Source: Novimethylophilus kurashikiensis (GTDB lineage Bacteria; Pseudomonadota; Gammaproteobacteria; Burkholderiales; Methylophilaceae). Taken from it: DNA of 64,000 nt. This document shows, one piece after another, positions 18,984 through 26,715 of the stretch. The stretch is from assembly GCF_003112435.1 (NCBI RefSeq), contig NZ_BDOQ01000006.1, positions 1-64,000 of the forward strand. The letters run 5' to 3'. Positions within the stretch are counted from its first letter, which is position 1, and each line of letters begins with the position of its first letter. The notes below the pieces were generated by a model. That model had not been told where the DNA came from. It saw nothing but the letters and a program-made list of their open reading frames with translations, and did no database searches. Both the position numbers and the translations under genes were made by a program.

Positions 18984-19271
18984 TTAAGCCGATTCCATTA
19001 CCGATTCGGCAATCTGTACGGCTACACTGACTTTCCCGTCATGTTGTTCTGAGCGGACTACATGTCCCCTGCACTTGAGCAGCATTTTTTCGTTGAACGT
19101 TGCTACCTCGATCACGAAATTGACTTCGCTTCCAGCTGCATATCCGGCATCGATATCGAAGCAGATGCCGCTTGCACTGACGTCGCGGGTCACTCCCGTC
19201 ATTTTGTCCATATGTACTGGGAGCGCGACCGCTACACGTTCGTCATGACGCTGTTCGCTATTCGGTTTCAT
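18984..19271 (-). CDS. Single-domain PilZ protein (copy 2)
   Basis: This 95-aa c-di-GMP receptor-type protein carries R-x3-R (RHDER) and D-x-S-x-x-G (DVSASG). It is the upstream neighbour of the giant adhesin gene, 26 bp apart, and the likely first gene of that operon. A TTG at 19277 would add two residues; I prefer the ATG at 19271, although its ribosome site (GGA) is weak. It is a paralogue of the PilZ protein at the other end of the adhesin gene. An adhesin operon led by its own PilZ protein suggests that c-di-GMP acts on synthesis, secretion or retention of the adhesin (inference). Confidence 0.85.
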   Translation of the reverse strand: MKPNSEQRHDERVAVALPVHMDKMTGVTRDVSASGICFDIDAGYAAGSEVNFVIEVATFNEKMLLKCRGHVVRSEQHDGKVSVAVQIAESVMESA

Positions 19272-19389
19272 GGACAATTTTCCAGTGCGTTAAGAATGGA
19301 GCCTGATGTTGGCTTATGTTGCACCGGTCGAAACTGCTGGGTAAGAGATGAATATCCCTTTTAATCTGGGATATCCGATGGAAGAAGAA

Positions 19390-19413
19390 ATAAAAAAACA
19401 GGAGGATCCTCCT
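19390..19413 (-). terminator. Intrinsic terminator of the LuxR-type regulator gene
   Basis: Read on the minus strand, the self-complementary AGGAGGATCCTCCT is followed at once by GTTTTTTTATTTC. A short hairpin plus U-tract about 50 bases past the stop codon fits an intrinsic terminator. A second small hairpin (AACGGC-AAGT-GCCGTT) lies between it and the gene. Confidence 0.55.
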
Positions 19414-19461
19414 AACCAGAATTAGGACTTTCCTCCCGTTCCGGAAACGGCAAGTGCCGTT

Positions 19462-20142
19462 TTAAAGTGTCAACGCATGACTGTTTTTGTAGGCAAACGA
19501 GATCAACTCAAAGCGGTTGGCGATACCAAGTTTGCCGTAGATTGAGGTCAGGTGATTGCGCAGCGTGCTTTCGCTGATGTGAAGAATATCGGCCAGCGTC
19601 TTGGCTGGAGCGCCGGTGTTTTCGAGCATGCAGGAGAGAATTTTTTTTTCGCGTTCGGTCAGTGCATCCGCCCAGGATTTTTCCTTGACGTCGGCCTTAG
19701 CGCTTTCGCGTCGCGAAAGTTCGACGAAGATGCGTCCTGTTGCCGCACGATCCAGCCAAAGCTGCCCTTCGTGAACCTTCACAATGGCTTCGACGAACAT
19801 TTCTGCCGGAGCATCGTTTTCCAACACACCCCGCGCACCGTCCAAGATAGCCTTATCTTGCCGGGCTTGATCACTATTCCTGGTAAATACGAGTACTCGA
19901 GCTTCAGTGGCAGCCACGAGCTGAGGAATAAGCTCAGGTTCACGGTCGAGGTCGAGCAGGATGACATGGGGGGAGGCATTGGATAATACAGAGATTGCAT
20001 CGGTAACACCCGAAGCGATGCCAGCCAGTTCAATTTCAGGCGCATGGCTTTGTAAGAGCCGTCTTAGCCCCCATTGCAGAATTTGATGGTCGACGATGAG
20101 GAAAACCCTTATCGTCGACATACCCCGTTGTATTCCCTGCAC
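19462..20142 (-). CDS. LuxR/NarL-family response regulator with atypical receiver domain
   Basis: This 226-aa protein has an N-terminal receiver-like domain and a C-terminal LuxR helix-turn-helix (LTEREKKILSCMLENTGAPAKTLADILHISESTLRNHLTSIYGKL, in parts). The predicted phosphoacceptor Asp is kept (VILLDLDRE). The usual N-terminal DD pair is reduced to one Asp (LIVDHQ), and the conserved Lys before the last helix is replaced (GVLENDAP where GYLLKDAP is usual). Phosphorylation may therefore be weak or absent. It starts at GTG 20142 (GGGG five bases before); an ATG at 20121 is an alternative. No histidine kinase is adjacent. Lying upstream of the PilZ-adhesin operon, it could be that operon's regulator (inference). 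Confidence 0.8.
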   Translation of the reverse strand: MQGIQRGMSTIRVFLIVDHQILQWGLRRLLQSHAPEIELAGIASGVTDAISVLSNASPHVILLDLDREPELIPQLVAATEARVLVFTRNSDQARQDKAILDGARGVLENDAPAEMFVEAIVKVHEGQLWLDRAATGRIFVELSRRESAKADVKEKSWADALTEREKKILSCMLENTGAPAKTLADILHISESTLRNHLTSIYGKLGIANRFELISFAYKNSHALTL

Positions 20143-20322
20143 AATTTCCCCTGTATTGGTTTTGCTTTAGAACGCAAAATCGCAGAGGTAAGCGTTGTGA
20201 TGTTGTTTTGCTGAAGAGTTCAGTGCCGCCTCAATGGCGTCAGTATCTAGCGACACATGAATTTACGCAATAGCAATCAATGAGATACAAACAATTGTAG
20301 ACAATCAATATCAAGCATGAGA

Positions 20323-21747
20323 TTACTGTTTTCCCCACCCGCCGCCCACTGCCTTCACCAGATATACCGCCACCTGGGACTGCTGCCCGGCAATTTGTAC
20401 GGATTGGCGCTGGCTAGCCAACAACCCCTGCTGTGCTGCGATCACATCGAGATGCGTACCGATGCCGCCTTCGTACCGTGCCGTGGCGAGGTCCAACACA
20501 CGCTGCGAACTGGCGACAGCATTCTGGGCGTTGTTCGCGGCGCGGCTGAGGATGGCGCTGCCGCTCAGGCCGTCTTCGACTTCTTGCATTGCGGTGAGCA
20601 CGGCCTGCTTGTATGAGGCCACCGTGGCTTGATACCCAGCCTGGGAGTAATCCAGGTTACCCTGGTTGCGACCTGCATCAAAAATGGTCTGGACCGCCGA
20701 CACCCCGAACGACCACAGCAAGCTCGATGCACTGAACAAACTGCCCAGCGTCGCGCTTTCCAGGCCAATCTTGGGCGACAGCATCACCGAGGGATAGAAC
20801 GCAGCTTTGGCGACGCCGATCTGGGCATTGGCCGCAGCCATGGCACGTTCGGACGAGGCCACGTCGGGGCGGCGTTGCAGGACGTCAGACGGCAACGCGA
20901 CGGGAATCTCCGGCTGCTTGGGCGTCAGTACTTTTTCCGGCAGGCTGAAGCTCGGCGCCGGCGTTCCGGTCAGGGTCGCAATGGCATGTTCGAAGCGAGC
21001 ACGTTGTTGTTGCAGCGCGTCGATTTGGGTAAGCGTGGCATCCAGTTGCGCCTGCTGTTGGGCAACATCGAGGCCTGAAGCGGCACCGAGGTCGTGACGC
21101 GCGGAGACGAATTCCAGCGCCTTGCGTTGCAGGTTGATGCTTTCCTTGACTACTGCGACTTCGGCGTCGAGTTCGCGCAAGCTGAAATAATCCGAAGCCA
21201 GCTCCGCTGCCAGCAACAGTTTGGCGTTTTCGAGGTCGGCCTGTGCCTGCTCGGTAGAAGCCTGCGCTGCCTTGACGCTGCTGCTCACACGGCCGGCGAT
21301 ATCGGCTTCGTAATTCACCCCGAGGCCCAGCGTGAAATCGTTCTGCGTCATGGAGATGTGCTGCGCGGTCGGGCTTGCGAGAGGACGGTTCTTCGACGTC
21401 TTGCTGCGCGCCGCGCCGCCGGTGAGGTCGAGGCTGGGATAGAGTCCGGCGCTGGCGACCGTTGCCGTTGCCTTAGCCTGCTCCAGTTTTGCCGCGGCCA
21501 GTTCCAGGTTCGGGCTATGCGCCATGGCTTGCTGTTCCAGCGCATTCAAATCGGCATCGCCGAAGAGTTCCCACCATGGGCCTTTTAGCGCGGCATCGTC
21601 GGGCTTGCCCTGATGCCAGGGCGCTTCGGTAGACCAGTGTGCAGGAACGGCAACGTCAGGCTTTAGATATTCCGGCCCCGGGGTGCAGGCCCATAGCTGG
21701 GTCACGGCCGCGACAATGATGAGTCGTTTGGGTTCGAAGAAGCGCAT
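20323..21747 (-). CDS. RND efflux outer-membrane lipoprotein (NodT/OprM family)
   Basis: This 474-aa outer-membrane factor forms the exit duct of a tripartite RND pump. A signal peptide ends in a lipobox (QLWAC), so it is lipid-anchored. Two outer-membrane-efflux repeats follow, with PDVASSERAMAAANAQIGVAKAAFYPS characteristic of this family in its second half. It is the last gene of the operon. Its ATG overlaps the adaptor stop codon (TGATG), which suggests translational coupling. An in-frame GTG one codon upstream is less likely. The order is transporter-adaptor-outer membrane factor. Confidence 0.92.
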   Translation of the reverse strand: MRFFEPKRLIIVAAVTQLWACTPGPEYLKPDVAVPAHWSTEAPWHQGKPDDAALKGPWWELFGDADLNALEQQAMAHSPNLELAAAKLEQAKATATVASAGLYPSLDLTGGAARSKTSKNRPLASPTAQHISMTQNDFTLGLGVNYEADIAGRVSSSVKAAQASTEQAQADLENAKLLLAAELASDYFSLRELDAEVAVVKESINLQRKALEFVSARHDLGAASGLDVAQQQAQLDATLTQIDALQQQRARFEHAIATLTGTPAPSFSLPEKVLTPKQPEIPVALPSDVLQRRPDVASSERAMAAANAQIGVAKAAFYPSVMLSPKIGLESATLGSLFSASSLLWSFGVSAVQTIFDAGRNQGNLDYSQAGYQATVASYKQAVLTAMQEVEDGLSGSAILSRAANNAQNAVASSQRVLDLATARYEGGIGTHLDVIAAQQGLLASQRQSVQIAGQQSQVAVYLVKAVGGGWGKQ

Positions 21748-22988
21748 CACTTGGCCGCTTTCTCCTTACCGCCCGCCTTTTGACCGGGTGCATCATCCTT
21801 AGGCTTATCCGTCGGTTTGTCGGTCGCCACGACTTCCACCCCATCCACCAGCGAATCCGGCGGATTCAGCACGATGCGATCCCCGGCCTGCAAGCCGCTG
21901 ATGATTTCCAACGTGCTGCCGAAATCCTGGCCGATCTTCACTTCCTGCAGCTTGACCTTGTTATCTTGCCCCACCACCGCGGCACGCGGCCCTTCGGAGC
22001 GGAACAGCAACGCATTGACAGGCACCGTTAACGTCTTGGCTGCACCTGCGGGCAAGGCCACTTGCACATAAGCCCCCGGCAGCAGTGCGCCATCGGCATT
22101 AGGCAAGTCGACCTCGACCTGCAAGGTCCGTGTTGCGGTATCGATAGCGCCGGCGGTGCGTGCGATCTTGCCGTGCAGCACCTGTCCAGGCACTTCACTT
22201 TGGGTGATTTCCACCTGCTGGCCGACCTTCACCTGCCCGGCATAAGCCTGCGGTACATAGATGTAAACCTTGAGCGGGTCGGTTTGCGAAAGTACGAACA
22301 ACGGCTTGGCGTTGCCCGCGGTGATAAGGTCGCCGACATCGACGTTGCGCTGCGTCACCAAGCCTGAGAACGGGGCGACGATACGCTTGAACGCCGTCAG
22401 GTTTTGCAGGCGAGCCACATCGGCATCGGCAGCCGCCAGATTGGCCTGGGATTGGGCGTAGGCGCTCTTGCGCTCATCCAGCTCCTGCTGAGAAACCACG
22501 TCGCGCTGGCGCATCTGCTCCCAACGTTCGACCGAGCTCTTGGTGAGTTCGAGGCTGGCGGCGGTCTGGCGGCGTGCGGCGACAGCCTGGGCCAGCTGCT
22601 GGTCGACTTCCGGCGTGTCGATCTCGGCCAACACCTCGCCCTTCTTCACACGGCTGCCGATGTCCTTGTTCCAGCGCAGCAGATAACCGTTGCTGCGGGC
22701 ATAAATGGGCGACTCGATAAAGCCTTGCAGCGTACCAGGCAGCACTGTCTTGCGCCCTTCCTTGCCCGGCTCATTTCTATCCACCCCTGCGCGGATGGTC
22801 GTGACATAGAGCTTGCCTTGAGTTTTTGCGGCTTCTTCCAATTGCCGGGACTGTGCATTGCGAATCAGCACGGTGCGCGTGGCCCCGACGGCCAACAGCA
22901 CCAGCACGACAAGGGCGATCAATCCGGCGCGCCCAACGAGGCGGCGGCGATGCGATTCGGAAACAGAATGGGATTGCAGGTCAGACAT
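21747..22988 (-). CDS. RND efflux periplasmic adaptor (membrane fusion protein)
   Basis: This 413-aa HlyD/AcrA-type adaptor joins the inner-membrane pump to the outer-membrane duct. An N-terminal membrane anchor (LIALVVLVLLAVGA) is followed by the barrel-sandwich/lipoyl halves (RVKKGEVLAEIDTPEVD and IVAPFSGLVTQRNVDVGDLI) around an alpha-helical hairpin. The C-terminus is Lys-rich. The start at 22988 follows the transporter stop directly (TGATATG) with GAAGGA as ribosome site. An in-frame upstream extension to 23108 lies inside the transporter gene and is not used. Confidence 0.92.
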   Translation of the reverse strand: MSDLQSHSVSESHRRRLVGRAGLIALVVLVLLAVGATRTVLIRNAQSRQLEEAAKTQGKLYVTTIRAGVDRNEPGKEGRKTVLPGTLQGFIESPIYARSNGYLLRWNKDIGSRVKKGEVLAEIDTPEVDQQLAQAVAARRQTAASLELTKSSVERWEQMRQRDVVSQQELDERKSAYAQSQANLAAADADVARLQNLTAFKRIVAPFSGLVTQRNVDVGDLITAGNAKPLFVLSQTDPLKVYIYVPQAYAGQVKVGQQVEITQSEVPGQVLHGKIARTAGAIDTATRTLQVEVDLPNADGALLPGAYVQVALPAGAAKTLTVPVNALLFRSEGPRAAVVGQDNKVKLQEVKIGQDFGSTLEIISGLQAGDRIVLNPPDSLVDGVEVVATDKPTDKPKDDAPGQKAGGKEKAAK

Positions 22989-22989
22989 A

Positions 22990-25900
22990 TCAGGCTTTTC
23001 CTTCTTGAGCCTCGTTGGCCTTGCGGCGTGCGAGGCGGCCGTGCACGGCGGCGAACACCACCGGCACGAAGAACAATGTAGAAACCGTGGCAAACAGCAG
23101 GCCGCCAATCGTGGCGCGACCCAGCGGCGCGTTCTGCTCGGCGCCCTCGCCCAGGCCCAGCGCCATGGGGATCATGCCGATGATCATGGCCAGCGCCGTC
23201 ATCAGCACCGGGCGGATACGGGTGGCCCCGGCTTCCAGCGCGGCTTCGAGGGCGGTCAAACCGTCATGCAGCCGCTGTCGGGCGAACGACACCAGCAGGA
23301 TGGAGTTGGCCGTCGCCACGCCCATGGTCATGATGGCACCCGTCAACGCAGGCACGCTCAAGGTCGTCCCGGTGACGAACAGCATCCAGGAGATACCGGC
23401 CAGGGCCGCAGGCAGTGCAGTGACAATGATGAAGGCGTCGAGCCAGGACTGGAAATTGACCACGATCAGCAGGTAGACCAGCACGATGGCCACGGCGAGC
23501 CCGGCACCCAGGCCGATGAACGACGTCTTCATGGTTTCCACCTGGCCGCGCATCACGATATCGGCACCGCGCGGCAAATCGGTCTTGGCATCTTCCACGA
23601 GCTTGCGGACTTCGCTGGCCACGCTGCCGAGGTCGCGCCCTTCCACGCTGACATACAAGTCGACCACCGGCGAAATATCGTAGTGCGACACCACGGCCTG
23701 CTCTTCTGCAGGCTTCACTTGCACCAGATTGCCCAATAGCTGCGGCTTGACGTCCGGGCTGCCGTGCACCGGCGTTTGCAGCAAGGTATCGATAGAGTCG
23801 ACCCGGTATTGCGGCGACTGCACGGCAAGGTTGTACACCACGCCGTTCTTGGGATTGAGCCAGAACGACGGCGTAGTCTGGAAACTGCCCGAGAGCGACA
23901 CCAGCACGTTTTGCGCGACATTGTTGGCATTGAAGCCCAACTGCTGAACGCGAGTGCGGTCCATCACCATCTTGAGCGCAGGCTGGTCCATGCGCTGCTG
24001 GATGTGCACATCCACCGTGCCCGGAATCTTGCGGATTTTTTCCAGCATCTCGCTGGCGAGCTTGTGGCTGGCATAGACATTCTTGCCGGAGAACTGCACG
24101 TCGATGGCCGCAGGCATGCCGAAATTGAGAATCTGCGTGACGATATCCGCGGGTTGGAAGAAAAACTCGATGCCCGGGAAGCGCTTGGGCAATTCATCGC
24201 GCAACTGGTCCACGTAGATTCGCGTTGGCCTGTGGCCTTCCTTCAGCGACACCAGGATTTCGGCATCCATGGTGCCGATGGTCCCGGCGTTGCTGTAGGA
24301 AAGGTTGATACCGCTATACGGCAGGCCGATGTTGTCGAGGATGGTTTCCAGCTCGTTCGCAGGCAGGATGCGACGCATCTCGGCTTCTACCAGGTCGGCG
24401 GTGCGCGCCGTTTCCTCGATGCGCATGCCGGTTGGAGTGCGCATGTGAAGGCGAATCTTGCCGGCGTCTACGTTGGGGAAGAAATCGCGCCCCAACACGA
24501 AATACAGGCCGCACGAGAGCAGGCAGAACGCCAGGAAAGCCGCTCCGAACAGACGCCGGTATTCCAGCACCGAACCCAGCACCACCTTGTAGCCGCCGCG
24601 CAAACGTTCGAAAGCGCGGTCGAAGCTGTGGTAGATGTTCTGGAAAAGGTTGCGCTGTTCCGGATTGATGTGCGAGCGGTCCATGAGCATCATCACCAGC
24701 GTCGGGACCAGAGTTCGTGACAGCACGTAAGACGCCAGCATGGCGAAGATCACCGCTTCCGCCAGCGGCACAAACAGGTAGCGCGCCACGCCGGTGAGAA
24801 AGAACATCGGCACGAACACGATACAGATACACAACGTCGAGACAAACGCAGGCACCGCGATTTCACCCGCGCCATCGTGAATGGCCTGGTGCATCTCGGT
24901 GCCCATGTGCAGGTGGCGTTCGATATTTTCAATCGTCACCGTCGCATCGTCCACCAGAATGCCCACCGCGAGTGCGAGACCGCCCAGCGTCATGATATTG
25001 ATGCTCTCGCCCAGCGCGTGCAGCACCAGCACCGAGGTAAAGATCGACAGCGGAATCGAAATCGCAATAATCGCAGTGCTGCGCCAGTTGCCCAGGAATA
25101 GCAGGATCAGCGCGGCAGTGAGGCCCGCAGCGATCAAGGCTTCATGCAGTACGCCGGAAATTGCGGATTTCACGAAGGTCGATTGATCGAACAGCGGCTG
25201 CACCTTGAGTTCGGGCGGCAAGCCTTTCAGCACCGTCGGCAGCATGTTCTTGAGCGTATCGACGATATCCAGCGACGAAGCCCCGCTACCGTTCTTGATG
25301 ATCGAAATCAGCACGCCACGCTGGCCGTCCTGACGGATTACGTTGGTCTGCGGCGTAAAGCCGTCGCGCACGTGGGCGACTTCGCTCAAGTAGGTCGTGC
25401 TGCCCGCCACGCTGCGAACCGGCAGCTGATTCAACTCGGCGATAGTCTCCGGCGAGCCGTTGAGGTGCACCGCGTATTCCGATTCGCCCATCTTCACCGT
25501 ACCAGCTGGCAGGATAAGATTTTGCGCGCTCACTGCATTGACGATATCGCTAGGCGTCATGCCCTTGGCCAGCAGCGCCTGGGTATCAAGGTCTACCGAA
25601 ATCACCCGCTGCTTTCCGCCGTAGGGGTACGGCACCGCTGCGCCGGGAATGGTGATGAGCTTGGGCCGCAGGAAGTTGATGCCGTTGTCGAACAACTGCT
25701 GCTCGGACATCGTATTGCTGGAAAGGCCGAGTTGGATGATGGGGATGCTCGACGCCGTATATTTGATGATGAGTGGCGGCGTAATGCCCGGCGGCATCTG
25801 GCGCAATTGGGCCTGCGCGATGGCAACGACTTGCGAAATCGCCGTTTGGATATTCGCCGATGGCTGGAAATAAATCTTGATGACCGAGATGCCCGCCAAC

Positions 25901-26154
25901 GATTGCGACTCGATATGTTCGATGTCGTCCACTGTCGTGGTCAGACTACGCTCGCTGATGGACGTGACACGCTGGCCCATCTCTTCGGCAGACAAGCCGT
26001 TGTAGCTCCACACCATGCTGATCACCGGGATATTGATATCGGGCAGGATATCCACCGGAGTTTTCAGCAACGCGAACGGCGTCGCCAACAGGATAAGCAG
26101 CGCCATCACGATAAACGTGTACGGACGACGCAACGCAATTTCAACGATCCACAT
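22990..26154 (-). CDS. RND multidrug efflux permease (HAE1/AcrB family)
   Basis: This 1054-aa inner-membrane permease is driven by proton flux. It has the usual plan of 12 membrane segments and two large periplasmic loops. The TM4 aspartate pair of the proton relay is kept (LAVGILVDDATVTIENIERH). The TM10 segment reads MGVATANSILLVSF, so the relay Lys found in AcrB (K940 position) is not present. This places it in a sub-branch away from AcrB itself. It leads the three-gene operon. Candidate substrates are drugs, solvents or other toxic organics and cannot be narrowed from sequence. Confidence 0.93.
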   Translation of the reverse strand: MWIVEIALRRPYTFIVMALLILLATPFALLKTPVDILPDINIPVISMVWSYNGLSAEEMGQRVTSISERSLTTTVDDIEHIESQSLAGISVIKIYFQPSANIQTAISQVVAIAQAQLRQMPPGITPPLIIKYTASSIPIIQLGLSSNTMSEQQLFDNGINFLRPKLITIPGAAVPYPYGGKQRVISVDLDTQALLAKGMTPSDIVNAVSAQNLILPAGTVKMGESEYAVHLNGSPETIAELNQLPVRSVAGSTTYLSEVAHVRDGFTPQTNVIRQDGQRGVLISIIKNGSGASSLDIVDTLKNMLPTVLKGLPPELKVQPLFDQSTFVKSAISGVLHEALIAAGLTAALILLFLGNWRSTAIIAISIPLSIFTSVLVLHALGESINIMTLGGLALAVGILVDDATVTIENIERHLHMGTEMHQAIHDGAGEIAVPAFVSTLCICIVFVPMFFLTGVARYLFVPLAEAVIFAMLASYVLSRTLVPTLVMMLMDRSHINPEQRNLFQNIYHSFDRAFERLRGGYKVVLGSVLEYRRLFGAAFLAFCLLSCGLYFVLGRDFFPNVDAGKIRLHMRTPTGMRIEETARTADLVEAEMRRILPANELETILDNIGLPYSGINLSYSNAGTIGTMDAEILVSLKEGHRPTRIYVDQLRDELPKRFPGIEFFFQPADIVTQILNFGMPAAIDVQFSGKNVYASHKLASEMLEKIRKIPGTVDVHIQQRMDQPALKMVMDRTRVQQLGFNANNVAQNVLVSLSGSFQTTPSFWLNPKNGVVYNLAVQSPQYRVDSIDTLLQTPVHGSPDVKPQLLGNLVQVKPAEEQAVVSHYDISPVVDLYVSVEGRDLGSVASEVRKLVEDAKTDLPRGADIVMRGQVETMKTSFIGLGAGLAVAIVLVYLLIVVNFQSWLDAFIIVTALPAALAGISWMLFVTGTTLSVPALTGAIMTMGVATANSILLVSFARQRLHDGLTALEAALEAGATRIRPVLMTALAMIIGMIPMALGLGEGAEQNAPLGRATIGGLLFATVSTLFFVPVVFAAVHGRLARRKANEAQEGKA

Positions 26155-26432
26155 GGGCTAGAGTCTGGAAGCAGTTAACGCAAATCGGCTCCCCGAACCA
26201 GGGACGCCGGAAGACCAGGGGAAACCTTCCCTGGCAACGATGTGTAAGGATTTTCGCACAAATCGCTGCATAAGCAGCATTTCAATATGTATCCGAATGT
26301 ATCGGGGCTGCTAAGAATTGAAAATGCGAGAGGATGGCAGGGTGAGGTGGGGAGGTCTGTGCGGGGGGATATATCAAGCGTGGCGAGCAACCCGAGCTTA
26401 CGGGCGTAAATGCCATCCTGCACAGCCATCAT
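26155..26432. other. Intergenic leader of the RND operon
   Basis: No convincing gene is seen. A hairpin CCAGGG...CCCTGG (26214-26233) lies in what would be the leader of the RND transcript. An 85-codon open frame here has cysteine-rich, unconstrained composition and is not supported. Confidence 0.35.
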
Positions 26433-26609
26433 TCAATCCTCTTCTGCAAACGCCAACAACAACCCCACAAATCCCAATCCCATCGCGCCCAGCGTCACAA
26501 ACAAGCTCCCTACGCCCGTCGTCAGCAAATCGCCCACTACCAGCAATACCACCGCCGCGGCGAGAATCAGGCGTCCCCAGAATTTTTTGGTGAATTTATT
26601 TGCGCTCAT
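26433..26609 (-). CDS. Small hydrophobic membrane protein
   Basis: This 58-aa protein has a basic N-terminus (MSANKFTKKFWGR) and two hydrophobic segments (LILAAAVVLLVVGDLL and LFVTLGAMGLGFVGLLLAF) ending in acidic residues. The pattern of a positive cytoplasmic end and two helices fits a genuine small membrane protein. Family and role are unknown. Longer in-frame starts exist up to 26666 but would overlap the xoxF promoter region. Confidence 0.5.
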   Translation of the reverse strand: MSANKFTKKFWGRLILAAAVVLLVVGDLLTTGVGSLFVTLGAMGLGFVGLLLAFAEED

Positions 26610-26682
26610 GCGTCTAACCAGCGTTGCTTTGAAGAGAGGTTTCATCATGCCGGTGTCGGCTTTCAATTCTCTTACGCCGTCC

Positions 26683-26688
26683 TATAAT
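26683..26688 (+). promoter_or_regulatory. Candidate -10 box of xoxF
   Basis: A perfect TATAAT lies 27 bases before the chosen xoxF start codon. The -35 candidates (CTTTCA/TTTCAA near 26660-26666) are weak, so activation by a regulator is possible. If used, the leader would be only about 20 nt. Confidence 0.45.
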
Positions 26689-26715
26689 GGCCGCCCCGTT
26701 TCCCTTCCGATTGCC

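Noticed and set aside
26410-26715. N-terminal extension of xoxF
   Set aside because: The added residues have no signal-peptide character and cover the TATAAT box; the ATG at 26716 opens a proper signal peptide.
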